Shown here: positions 1-8,329 of the stretch, piece by piece
How the letters are laid out: every line of letters begins with the position of its first letter
Numbering within the stretch: position 1 is the stretch's first letter
Assembly (NCBI GenBank): GCA_944391065.1
Contig: CALXSH010000008.1
Coordinates: 1 to 53,890 of the forward strand
DNA: 53,890 nucleotides
Reading direction: 5' to 3'
Source: an uncultured Kiritimatiellota bacterium
GTDB taxonomy: Bacteria > Verrucomicrobiota > Kiritimatiellia > RFP12 > DVOR01
Made by a program: the position numbers and the translations under genes
Notes under the pieces: generated by a model
Told to the model about the DNA's origin: nothing
Seen by the model: only the letters and a program-made list of their open reading frames with translations
Databases searched by the model: none

Positions 1-505
1 GTGTAGCATTTTCGGCCTTTTATACCAATTTCGCGCCTAAACACCCGAATTATACCACATCCAAGAAGTCGTAACAATTTTAATATAATCACGTTACGAC
101 TAATTCAGGGGCGACTTCCATAGTGGGAGCCCTTTCTGGTTTGCTTAGTACGGGCGCTAGCCCGTTTGGAGGAAGTAAATGCACCCCTCCCCCTCGAGGG
201 GGAGGGGGCCTCCATCAACCTTATCTCCAATAATCCGCCCTCTTGCAAGAGAAAATGCGCTCCCACTCTTGCAAGACTAAATGCATCCCCTCATTCGGAA
301 GGTTTAAGTGCGCCTACGCGCTTAGGCCGTAGGCTCACCTCGGATGGCGAGTGATTGGCATAACGCCTGTAACATCATTAGATTATTTTAATGTTGACGG
401 GGGGTAGTGTGGTATGGTATTGGCCGTCACTGGAAGACGGCGCGGGTGCGCGGCGGACGGTGCAGCAATCGGCGCACACGGTGTGGGCCGGAAAGGAAAG
501 AAAAG
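1..505. other. Non-coding region with several palindromes
   Basis: No convincing gene is seen before the PEP-CTERM gene at 506. The stretch holds an inverted repeat with 9-bp arms (AGTCGTAAC at 67-75, GTTACGACT at 93-101) around an AT-rich loop, a hairpin ACGGGC-GCTA-GCCCGT at 150-165, a perfect 24-bp palindrome at 184-207 centred on CTCGAG, and a 12-bp palindrome CTCTTGCAAGAG at 240-251. A 62-codon open frame at 166-354 crosses these palindromes, lacks a ribosome site and resembles nothing known, so I do not call it. Confidence 0.5.
176..316. repeat. Degenerate repeat with ~26-bp spacing
   Basis: Four related 12-mers of the form WAARTGCRYCYM occur at 176, 252, 278 and 305. The last three are spaced 26-27 bp, and the first is 76 bp (about three periods) before the second. 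Two of the units also carry CTCTTGCAAGA upstream (240 and 266). It could be a decayed tandem array, protein-binding sites or a mobile-element end. The function is unknown. Confidence 0.4.
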
Positions 506-1183
506 ATGAAGAAAGCTATGATGGCCCTTGCGGCCCTTTGCGTCGCCGGCGCGGCGAGCGCGGTGAACTTGCAGTGGTCTCAAGATGCCAAGCAACTCCC
601 GAGTGCCGGTGGCACAGCGTCTCAGACGAACGTCGCTGCAACGACGCAGGGATTCTCGGTGGCGGTAGTTCTGACTACGGACTGGGATGGTGTGTTCAAG
701 CGCGGATCCGATGTCTGTATCGTCGATATGGATGGCAACGGACATGTCTATGCCTATGGCAATGGAGATGGTGGCCTTGGCGCGAATCTTGGCGCTGGCA
801 ATGGTGGCCTTTGGACGGACTCTGCGGCAGTTACTGCCGGTCGACACTCTATCGTGCTGACGTATACGCCTACCGGGACAGAGGGACAGTTTACACTTAG
901 GCTCTACATTGATGGCGATTTGCAGGGTAAGGATGGTGTGACATCCCACAATGTGACATATGGTGACGGTGTTCTGAGTCTTACGTTCAATGGCAGCGAC
1001 ACGAGCGTTGATGGCAAGGGCTGGACCTATCGTTCTGCGGCTGTCTATGATGACGTGCTGACGCAGGATCAGATTGACACGATTCACACTACCGGCAATG
1101 CGGCCGCTCTTCCCGAGCCGACGGCGCTTGCGCTGCTGGCGCTGGGCGTGGCCGGTCTGGCGTTGCGCCGCAAGGCGGCCTGA
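506..1183 (+). CDS. PEP-CTERM sorting-domain protein
   Basis: This 225-aa exported protein starts with a signal peptide (MKKAMMALAALCVAGAASA) and ends in a PEP-CTERM signal: Pro-Glu-Pro, a hydrophobic segment (LALLALGVAGLAL) and the basic tail RRKAA. Proteins with this tail are sorted to the cell surface by exosortase systems. The middle (about residues 60-195) has the look of a LamG/concanavalin-like beta-sandwich, with an IDG strand motif (LYIDGDL) and the YDDVLTQDQI segment typical of such domains; that fold is inferred. The start at 506 is chosen because GGAAAGGAAAG lies just upstream and the signal peptide begins there; the frame is open for 33 more codons upstream without a ribosome site. 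It is monocistronic, with a terminator at 1207. Substrate or role is unknown. Confidence 0.85.
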   Translation: MKKAMMALAALCVAGAASAVNLQWSQDAKQLPSAGGTASQTNVAATTQGFSVAVVLTTDWDGVFKRGSDVCIVDMDGNGHVYAYGNGDGGLGANLGAGNGGLWTDSAAVTAGRHSIVLTYTPTGTEGQFTLRLYIDGDLQGKDGVTSHNVTYGDGVLSLTFNGSDTSVDGKGWTYRSAAVYDDVLTQDQIDTIHTTGNAAALPEPTALALLALGVAGLALRRKAA

Positions 1184-1206
1184 TCGGGCGAAAGCCGGCA
1201 CATTCG

Positions 1207-1238
1207 GAGAGGCTCCGCGGATGCGGGGCCTCTTTTGT
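1207..1238 (+). terminator. Rho-independent terminator after the PEP-CTERM gene
   Basis: GAGGCTCCGC and GCGGGGCCTC pair around a GGAT loop and are followed by TTTTGTTT. It lies 24 bp after the stop codon. Confidence 0.8.
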
Positions 1239-1461
1239 TTGGGCCTCCGGCGAGGCTCGGCTGCGCCTGCGCTTCAACCCCGCGGACACGCCTGCCGATG
1301 CCTGCTTCCTGAAACTCCCGGCCTATCCGTCGGAGTAAGCGGGACGGCTTCGCGCTTTCCTTGGCCCGGGCGACACTTTCGGTCGTCGCCCGGGCCGATT
1401 CTTCTGTGCTTCGAAGTGTGGCCGGACGGATTGCTTTCTTACAGGTATGGTGCCTGCATCT
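1239..1461. other. Intergenic region with a 12-bp perfect hairpin
   Basis: No gene is seen here. The only strong structure is an inverted repeat GGCCCGGGCGAC (1363-1374) and GTCGCCCGGGCC (1385-1396) with a 10-nt loop. The downstream sequence is not a clean T run, so it may be a weak terminator or a structural element rather than a classic terminator. Confidence 0.4.
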
Positions 1462-1469
1462 GGTATAAT
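1462..1469 (+). promoter_or_regulatory. Extended -10 promoter for the Septu-like operon
   Basis: TGGTATAAT has a perfect TATAAT (1464-1469) with the TGn extension. There is no good -35 at 17 bp, as is common for extended -10 promoters. It would leave a leader of about 215 nt before the ATPase start, including a small hairpin at 1641-1665 (TGCT/AGCA and CGGG/CCCG). Confidence 0.5.
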
Positions 1470-1693
1470 GTCTCAGAAGGCTTATTGGAGGCGGGAGCGC
1501 TCTGTGGGTCTATTGGCAACACACGCTCAGGAATACCCTTAAGGCGTTGGCGGTTGACTCCGGCACGCGTTGGAGGGGCGATTGGGCTTGAGGATGCCGC
1601 GTACAGGCCGCGGGATAGCGCGGCAAAGGTGTCAAACCAATGCTTCGGGCGCTAACCCGAGAGCAACATTACGTGACGCAAGGAGGCAACCGG

Positions 1694-2998
1694 ATGCATC
1701 TGAGTCAGATAAGTCTGCGCAATTTCAAATGCTTTGAGGATATAACCGTTGAGCTCCATGAGAAGCTTACGCTGATCGTGGGGGCCAATGGCGCAGGCAA
1801 GACGTCGCTTTTGGAAGGCGTCGCGATTGCGCTGAGCACGATGTTTACGGCTTTGGATGGGGTCAAAAGTCGCGGTATCGACAAGTCTCAGGCCCGGTTG
1901 AAAGCGTACGCGATGGGCAGTACAAGCGATGTGCAACCGCAATATCCGGTTGTTATATCCGCGCGTGCCGTGTGTGACGGGAAGACGATTGATTGGATGC
2001 GGAGCCTGAATACCGCCACGGGCGCCACGACGGTCAAAGAGGCCAGAGCGTTCATTTCCGTCGCGGAGGCTTACCGGCGTCGGCTGCGGGATGGGGATAC
2101 GACATTGGTGCTCCCGATTGTTGCCTATTACGGTACGGGGAGACTGTGGGACTATCATCGCGAAAAACAAAGCGATGTCTTTGAATCCAGCACCAGAACC
2201 AATGGCTATATCGACAGTGTCGATGGGACCGCCAACATCAAACTGATGATGAATTGGTTTGCCAAAATGACCGTTCAGAAATATCAGAATCAGGAAAATG
2301 GGCTGGGTGGCGTCCCGGAAATGGATGCCGTGTTTTCGGCCATGGAACGGTGCTACAGCCGGATTACCGGTGTCGATGACGTGAAAATTCAGTACAACAT
2401 GGCTACGCGGGAGCTGGATATCCTCTATACCGATGAGGGCGACGCAAGAATGCGCATCCCAATTAATCAGCTGAGCGATGGTTACAAGACGACAATCAGC
2501 CTCGTCGCGGATATTGCCTATCGCATGGCGGTCCTGAATCCACAGCTGTTGGGAAAGGTTTGCGATGAAACGGACGGTGTTGTCCTGATTGATGAAGTGG
2601 ATCTGCATCTGCATCCTGTGTGGCAGCAACGCATCATTGGGGATCTTACCGGTATCTTCCCCAAGGTTCAGTTTATTGTCACCACGCATGCGCCGGCGGT
2701 TATCAATACGATACGAAGCGAAAATCTCGTTGTGTTGGATAATCGCGATGCGTATTACCCGTCAGGCGAGGTCTACGGGAAGGATGTGAATACCATTCTC
2801 CGCGGAACCATGAGGGCGGATGAACGTCCGGCCGACATCAAAGCCAAGTTCGACAAGTTCTACGATTTGCTGGCCGCAGGAGAGTATCTTCAGGCGGAAG
2901 GCGTCCTGAAGGAACTTGATGACAGAATCAAGAGTGACGATGCCGATCTTGCTGCCTGTAAATTGAAGTTGAAACTGAGAAGACACCGGGGAGCTTGA
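1694..2998 (+). CDS. ptuA: AAA/SMC-type ATPase of a Septu-like defence operon
   Basis: This 434-aa ATPase of the OLD/RecF-like AAA class opens with the N-terminal strand typical of the family (ISLRNFKCFEDI) and a Walker A motif GANGAGKTS at residues 30-38. A signature-like LSDG lies near residue 263, a Walker B with paired acidic residues (VVLIDEVDLHLHP) near 295-310, and a switch His in VTTHAP near 332. An ATPase directly coupled to an HNH gene is the layout of Septu (PtuA-PtuB), an anti-phage system; the ATPase is thought to control the nuclease. The start at 1694 is set by AGGAGG at 1681-1686; an in-frame ATG at 1640 has no ribosome site. The stop is next to the HNH start. The same ATPase-HNH pair occurs in some retrons, but no reverse transcriptase is present here. 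Confidence 0.8.
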   Translation: MHLSQISLRNFKCFEDITVELHEKLTLIVGANGAGKTSLLEGVAIALSTMFTALDGVKSRGIDKSQARLKAYAMGSTSDVQPQYPVVISARAVCDGKTIDWMRSLNTATGATTVKEARAFISVAEAYRRRLRDGDTTLVLPIVAYYGTGRLWDYHREKQSDVFESSTRTNGYIDSVDGTANIKLMMNWFAKMTVQKYQNQENGLGGVPEMDAVFSAMERCYSRITGVDDVKIQYNMATRELDILYTDEGDARMRIPINQLSDGYKTTISLVADIAYRMAVLNPQLLGKVCDETDGVVLIDEVDLHLHPVWQQRIIGDLTGIFPKVQFIVTTHAPAVINTIRSENLVVLDNRDAYYPSGEVYGKDVNTILRGTMRADERPADIKAKFDKFYDLLAAGEYLQAEGVLKELDDRIKSDDADLAACKLKLKLRRHRGA

Positions 2999-3000
2999 TT

Positions 3001-3714
3001 ATGATACCGATAAAAAAGAAGGCCCCTCCGACGCTATTGTTGGAAAAGCAGGAAATCGCCCGTGAGCAAGGCCTGAACTCCAGTGAGGCCTATAAGTTGC
3101 TCAACCATGAAGAAAAACAGGCTGTCTTGAAAAGTCTGATGGAAGAGCAGGGGCATCTCTGCGCTTACTGTATGCGCCGAATCCCGGATGAAAGAGCTTT
3201 GCCCGACGACATTAAGCCGATGACGATTGAGCACTGGTTCCCGCGGAATCCTCCTACTCACGAGGAGAGAGGCCAAGGGTTGGATTATGGCAATATGCTT
3301 GCGGTCTGCTCGGGGAACAGGGGCCGCAGACATACACGAAAGACAAGAGATCTCACTTGTGATGCAAAGCGCAAGTACAACCATCCACAGCTCACGCTGA
3401 ATCCGTGTGATCCGGCCACCTTGGTCGGTATCCGATACAAGGAGAACGGGGAAATGTACTCGCCTGATCCTGTTATTCAGGATGATATCGATGTGAAACT
3501 CAACTTGAATTGTATCTCGGACGCGGTTCAGTTGCCGGAGTCCAGGCGGAAGGTGCTTGAAGCGCTGCAATCGGATTTACCCTTGGATGATGAACAGAAG
3601 ACCAAGGAATACTGCGTATCTGTTCTTAAAATGCTTGAACAGGATTCAGATCCAAAGATTGAATATTCCGGAATTCTTATCTGGTGGCTGAAGGACTATA
3701 TCGGGCCGATTTAA
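3001..3714 (+). CDS. ptuB: HNH endonuclease of a Septu-like defence operon
   Basis: This 237-aa protein resembles the TIGR02646-type HNH nucleases that partner Septu ATPases. It has a CAYC zinc-knuckle motif near residues 56-59, the IEHWFP segment carrying the metal-activating His near 76-81, LDYGNMLAVC near 95-104, and a second Cys-containing segment (LTCDAKR) near 116-122. It is presumed to cleave nucleic acid when the ATPase partner is triggered. GGGGAG at 2988-2993 is well placed for ATG 3001; a TTG at 2995, overlapping the ATPase stop, is an alternative. The tight coupling argues that the two products act together. The target is not shown by the sequence. Confidence 0.78.
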   Translation: MIPIKKKAPPTLLLEKQEIAREQGLNSSEAYKLLNHEEKQAVLKSLMEEQGHLCAYCMRRIPDERALPDDIKPMTIEHWFPRNPPTHEERGQGLDYGNMLAVCSGNRGRRHTRKTRDLTCDAKRKYNHPQLTLNPCDPATLVGIRYKENGEMYSPDPVIQDDIDVKLNLNCISDAVQLPESRRKVLEALQSDLPLDDEQKTKEYCVSVLKMLEQDSDPKIEYSGILIWWLKDYIGPI

Positions 3715-3848
3715 GAATGCGGTATGAAATCAGCGGACATTGATGTCCTTGTACGGGACTTAAACATACGCTCTGTTACGCCCCCGTCGGAGTCTCGTCG
3801 GCGGAGGATTATTTCCCGGTAAGACGAGGGATCCAAAAGGAGACTTCT

Positions 3849-4460
3849 ATGATAGAAGGCGTGGTTTTTGATTTCGGCGGCGTGCTGGTGAAGCCGCAGG
3901 AGGAGTCTTTTTACGGGATGATGGAGGCGCGGTTCGGCTGGACGCGGGCGTTTCTGCGCGCGGGGTGGGCCCGCTACCGGGCGCAGATGGACGCGGGGAC
4001 GCTGACGGCCGAGGATATGTACCGGAGGATCGCGGCGGACGCGGGACGGACCCTCACGGATGAGGAGGCGGCCTTCTGCCGGCAGGCCGATTACGATTCG
4101 TGGGCGCATCCCGACGCGGAGACCCACGCGTGGGCGAAGGAACTGAAGGCGGCCGGCTATAAGATCGGCATCCTGACGAATATGCCGCCGGATTTCATGC
4201 CGTGGTTTGACCGCGGGGCGGGGGCGGTGCGGGCGCTGGCCGATGCGGAGGTGGTTTCGGGAGCGGAGCGGCTGGTCAAGCCCGATCCGGCCATTTACCG
4301 TCTGATGGAGTCCCGGATCGGTCTGCCGCCGGAGAAGCTTTTCTTTCTGGACGACACGCTGGCTAATGTCGACGGTGCGCGGGCGTGCGGCTGGCGGGCG
4401 CATCGCTTCACGGATGCGGCCTCGGCGCGGCGGGCCTTTTCGGCGTGTGCCGGGGCCTGA
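3849..4460 (+). CDS. HAD-family (IA-type) hydrolase
   Basis: This 203-aa HAD-superfamily phosphatase-like protein has motif I DFGGVL (residues 8-13; the second Asp of the usual DxD is replaced by Gly, as in many haloacid dehalogenase/epoxide-hydrolase-type members). Motif II is ILTNM near 114-118, motif III the Lys in LVKPDP near 139-144, and motif IV LDDTLANV near 165-172. A helical cap lies between motifs I and II. The nearest common description is a hydrolase acting on small phosphorylated or halogenated substrates in the cytoplasm; the substrate cannot be read from sequence. It has its own ribosome site (AAAAGGAG) and no evident operon partner. Confidence 0.8.
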   Translation: MIEGVVFDFGGVLVKPQEESFYGMMEARFGWTRAFLRAGWARYRAQMDAGTLTAEDMYRRIAADAGRTLTDEEAAFCRQADYDSWAHPDAETHAWAKELKAAGYKIGILTNMPPDFMPWFDRGAGAVRALADAEVVSGAERLVKPDPAIYRLMESRIGLPPEKLFFLDDTLANVDGARACGWRAHRFTDAASARRAFSACAGA

Positions 4461-4653
4461 GCCCGGGATCCGCGGATGCGCGGGGGCCGCGTGCGGCGCG
4501 GCGGAACGGTCGCGAACGTCTCTGCGGGTCCGGGAGCCGGGGACGGGCGGGATGCCGGACGCGCTCTTGGTGCTCTATCATCATGGCATTCAGCGGGTTG
4601 CGAAGAGGATGGGGAGCGGCGGGCAAAAAGTTTTGGGAAATGTGATTTTTTGC

Positions 4654-4681
4654 TTGCGCGGCGCTGCGGGGCTTTGATACT
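4654..4681 (+). promoter_or_regulatory. Promoter of the tRNA cluster
   Basis: TTGCGC (4654-4659), a 16-bp spacer, then GATACT (4676-4681) preceded by TTT. The same CTTGC-N17-18-TTTGATAC layout precedes the other tRNA genes in the window, which supports it by repetition. Confidence 0.7.
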
Positions 4682-4703
4682 ATCTGTTTCGCTTTATTTG
4701 GCA

Positions 4704-4780
4704 CGGAGCGTAGCGCAGCCTGGTAGCGCGTTTGGTTCGGGACCAAAAGGTCGAGGGTTCAAATCCCTCCGCTCCGACCA
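4704..4780 (+). tRNA. tRNA-Pro (CGG)
   Basis: A 77-nt cloverleaf with acceptor CGGAGCG/CGCTCCG, anticodon loop TTCGGGA (anticodon CGG), T-loop TTCAAAT and encoded CCA. First gene of a five-tRNA cluster. Confidence 0.95.
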
Positions 4781-4797
4781 TGGATAAAGATTGCCGT

Positions 4798-4882
4798 GCA
4801 CCCGTGGTGGAATTGGCAGACACGTAAGATTCAGGTTCTTATGCTGCGAGGCGTGTGGGTTCGAGTCCCACCGGGTGCACCA
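4798..4882 (+). tRNA. tRNA-Leu (CAG)
   Basis: An 85-nt class II tRNA with acceptor GCACCCG/CGGGTGC, anticodon loop TTCAGGT (CAG), a long variable arm and encoded CCA. Confidence 0.95.
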
Positions 4883-4890
4883 ATTTTTTA

Positions 4891-4965
4891 GCCCCCATCG
4901 TCTATCGGCTAGGACACAAGGTTCTCATCCTTGGAAGAGCGGTCCGACTCCGCTTGGGGGTGCCA
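4891..4965 (+). tRNA. tRNA-Glu (CTC), copy 1
   Basis: A 75-nt tRNA with acceptor GCCCCCA/TGGGGGT, anticodon loop TTCTCAT (CTC) and encoded CCA. Identical to the copy at 4985, so it is a recent tandem duplication. Confidence 0.95.
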
Positions 4966-4984
4966 TTTCAAAGCATGAACCTAT

Positions 4985-5059
4985 GCCCCCATCGTCTATC
5001 GGCTAGGACACAAGGTTCTCATCCTTGGAAGAGCGGTCCGACTCCGCTTGGGGGTGCCA
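4985..5059 (+). tRNA. tRNA-Glu (CTC), copy 2
   Basis: Second copy of the same tRNA, 19 bp after the first and identical over its length. Confidence 0.95.
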
Positions 5060-5062
5060 TCC

Positions 5063-5152
5063 GGAGAGGTGGCAGAGCCTGGTTGAATGCACATGACTCG
5101 AAATCATGCGTGCCGCAAGGTACCGGGGGTTCGAATCCCTCCCTCTCCGCCA
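5063..5152 (+). tRNA. tRNA-Ser (CGA)
   Basis: A 90-nt class II tRNA with acceptor GGAGAGG/CCTCTCC, anticodon loop CTCGAAA (CGA), a long variable arm and encoded CCA. It starts 3 nt after tRNA-Glu, so the cluster is processed from one transcript. Confidence 0.95.
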
Positions 5153-5209
5153 CTTGCCAGTTTCCGGCCATCTCAGTCTTTGGGGTGGCCTTTGTTTTGG
5201 AGAATTGCC

Positions 5210-6550
<1,341 letters not shown>

Positions 6551-6628
6551 ACGCGGACGGTGGGCGCCGCGGGGGATATGCCGCCTTGGGCTGCGGGGAA
6601 TGACCGCCCTGAACCCGTGGGCAATACT

Positions 6629-6671
6629 AAAAACCGGGGGCCGTGACGCGGGAGCGCCACGGCCTGTTTTT
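6629..6671. terminator. Bidirectional terminator between clpX and the MBL gene
   Basis: GGCCGTG (6639-6645) and CACGGCC (6658-6664) form a stem flanked by an A run on the left and a T run on the right, so it can end both converging transcripts. Confidence 0.7.
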
Positions 6672-7468
6672 CACGGACAGCTGAAGGCGTCTCCGACGCT
6701 CGGGGTACGGATGTCGCAGGCCGGCAGCAGGCGGCGGAGTTCGGCGACGGCGTCGGGGCCCGTGCAGTGCATCAGCCAGAGCGTTCGGATGCCGGCCTGC
6801 TCGATGCGCGCGGCCGTGTCGGCAATACGCTTCGGCGTGGCGCCGGAGAGATGAAGCCCGCCCACGAAGGCCCGTATCGGAACCTCCGGGCAGCTCCGCG
6901 CGCAGGCCGCGAGCGTGTTGCCAAGTCCCGCGTGGCAGCATCCCTGAATCACCGTCCCGCCGGATGTCAGCAGCGCGCATTCGTCATCCAGGGGATCGGG
7001 GCGCGTTCCTTCCGCGTCGAGAAAGAAGGGGCCGCCCGTTCCCTCGCCCGTAATCCGGGGAATCGGCGCGATGGCCGTCAGGGTCGGTGTCAGGCGCGTC
7101 GGCGCCGTAAGCACCCGTACGGATGTGGCGTCGGTCCAGGCTCTGTCCGCCGCGCGCATCCCGTTCTCCCGCACGGGACGGTCCGGATGTCGGCTGAACC
7201 GCGTCCGTCCCGCGGCCCGTCCGCAGACGAGCGGCAGGGGCGGCAGGAGATGTAACCCGCCCGAATGGTCATCATGGCCATGTGAGAGAATGACGCCGCC
7301 AAACTCCGTGGGCTCAAAGCCCGTGAGCCGGAGATTTTCCGTCAGTGCCTCCCCCGCGCCCGTGTCAAAGAGGAAGCGGTTTCCCTCCGTCCCGAGAGCC
7401 AGGGCGAGCCCGTGCTCCTGTCTGTACGGCGCCTTGGCGCCATTGTCGCTGATGACCGTGATATCCAT
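6671..7468 (-). CDS. MBL-fold metallohydrolase (COG1237-like)
   Basis: This 265-aa metallo-beta-lactamase-fold enzyme has the metal-binding signature SHGHDDHSGG near residues 61-70, a later His in GCCHAGLGN and a third in GGLHLSG, followed by LMHCTG near the C terminus. The HxHxDH motif and the short GCCHxG segment are typical of the COG1237 branch (related to the enzyme annotated as a dihydropterin ribofuranosyl-aminobenzene phosphate synthase). The reaction cannot be assigned. The start at 7468 gives MDITVISDNGA; a start five codons upstream is also possible. It is convergent with clpX and shares its terminator. Confidence 0.8.
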   Translation of the reverse strand: MDITVISDNGAKAPYRQEHGLALALGTEGNRFLFDTGAGEALTENLRLTGFEPTEFGGVILSHGHDDHSGGLHLLPPLPLVCGRAAGRTRFSRHPDRPVRENGMRAADRAWTDATSVRVLTAPTRLTPTLTAIAPIPRITGEGTGGPFFLDAEGTRPDPLDDECALLTSGGTVIQGCCHAGLGNTLAACARSCPEVPIRAFVGGLHLSGATPKRIADTAARIEQAGIRTLWLMHCTGPDAVAELRRLLPACDIRTPSVGDAFSCP

Positions 7469-7530
7469 GCGCCTATTATACATCCCGGCTGCCCCCGGCG
7501 CCGCTCACGAAAGATTTTCGAAAAAACGGC

Positions 7531-7558
7531 TTGCCTTCTGGGTGTCGTCTTTGATACC
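7531..7558 (+). promoter_or_regulatory. Promoter of tRNA-Ala(GGC) copy 1
   Basis: TTGCCT (7531-7536), 16-bp spacer, GATACC (7553-7558) preceded by TTT; same layout as the other tRNA promoters. Confidence 0.65.
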
Positions 7559-7576
7559 TTATGCGCCATTCCGCAA

Positions 7577-7652
7577 GGGGGTATAGCTCAGTTGGTAGAG
7601 CGTTTGAATGGCATTCAAAAGGTCAGGAGTTCGACTCTCCTTACCTCCACCA
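7577..7652 (+). tRNA. tRNA-Ala (GGC), copy 1
   Basis: A 76-nt cloverleaf with acceptor GGGGGTA/TACCTCC, anticodon loop ATGGCAT (GGC) and encoded CCA. Identical to the copy at 8033, including short flanks on both sides. Confidence 0.95.
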
Positions 7653-7672
7653 TAAAGGAATAAAGGGAAAGA

Positions 7673-7697
7673 GACCGGTCCGCGCCGGTCTTTTTTG
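7673..7697 (+). terminator. Terminator of tRNA-Ala(GGC) copy 1
   Basis: GACCGG and CCGGTC around a TCCGCG loop, followed by TTTTTT. Confidence 0.8.
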
Positions 7698-7986
7698 TTT
7701 TCCGGGGGCGCTCTCACGGCTGCGCTCCGCCGCTGAGGCGGCTGCGCTCGCCGGGACGGCGGCGTCCGCGCACAGCGGCCGGCACGCTCACACAGCGGAG
7801 CCGTCCCGGCGGGGCTGTGGGGCGGCGCATCCCCGACGGTGCCGTCCGCATGGCCGTATCAGAGCGCGCTGTGTGCGCCGTAATTTTAATGGCCTGTCAG
7901 CCCGGGAGAACCACAATGAGAAAATCCGAGAATCCGTGTCAAAATGACTTGTAACGCTCCAAAACAAAAAAACCTCAAATTTTTGC
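7698..7986. other. Non-coding spacer between the tRNA-Ala copies
   Basis: No gene with a ribosome site is seen. An 11-bp inverted repeat (GCCGGGACGGC at 7750-7760, GCCGTCCCGGC at 7800-7810) could form a long-looped hairpin. The region is very GC-rich up to about 7880 and AT-richer after it. Confidence 0.4.
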
Positions 7987-8014
7987 TTGCATCCGAGGCG
8001 GCCGGTTTGATATC
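7987..8014 (+). promoter_or_regulatory. Promoter of tRNA-Ala(GGC) copy 2
   Basis: TTGCAT (7987-7992), 16-bp spacer, GATATC (8009-8014) preceded by TTT. Confidence 0.65.
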
Positions 8015-8032
8015 TTACGTGCCATTCCGCAA

Positions 8033-8108
8033 GGGGGTATAGCTCAGTTGGTAGAGCGTTTGAATGGCATTCAAAAGGTCAGGAGTTCGACTCTCCTTAC
8101 CTCCACCA
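8033..8108 (+). tRNA. tRNA-Ala (GGC), copy 2
   Basis: Second copy, 456 bp after the first. Identity extends into the 5' flank (GCCATTCCGCAA) and the 3' flank (TAAAGGAATAAAGGGAAAGA), so a whole tRNA unit was duplicated. Confidence 0.95.
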
Positions 8109-8128
8109 TAAAGGAATAAAGGGAAAGA

Positions 8129-8152
8129 GGCCGGTGCAAACCGGTCTTTTTT
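8129..8152 (+). terminator. Terminator of tRNA-Ala(GGC) copy 2
   Basis: CCGGT and ACCGG around GCAA, then a T run; a diverged version of the terminator of copy 1. Confidence 0.75.
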
Positions 8153-8264
8153 GTTTTTCGGGGGGTGTCTGACAGCGTGGGGTGGGATTCCCGCAGGGCG
8201 GCTTGATTCTATTCTGATTACAATAAGATGTTTTGGCCCTGAGGGCGGTATCGGGGCGGTTTTC

Positions 8265-8293
8265 TTGCCCTCGGGGACGGATTTTGGTATCTT
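8265..8293 (+). promoter_or_regulatory. Promoter of greA
   Basis: TTGCCC (8265-8270), 17-bp spacer, TATCTT (8288-8293), preceded by TTTTGG. It resembles the tRNA promoters and lies 36 bp before the ATG. Confidence 0.55.
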
Positions 8294-8329
8294 CCCGCGT
8301 TACATCACCAGACATCAGAGGAATTTTTT

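Noticed and set aside
1462-3714. Retron with ATPase and HNH effectors
   Set aside because: No reverse transcriptase frame is present and no clear msr-msd pair was found, so Septu is the simpler call.
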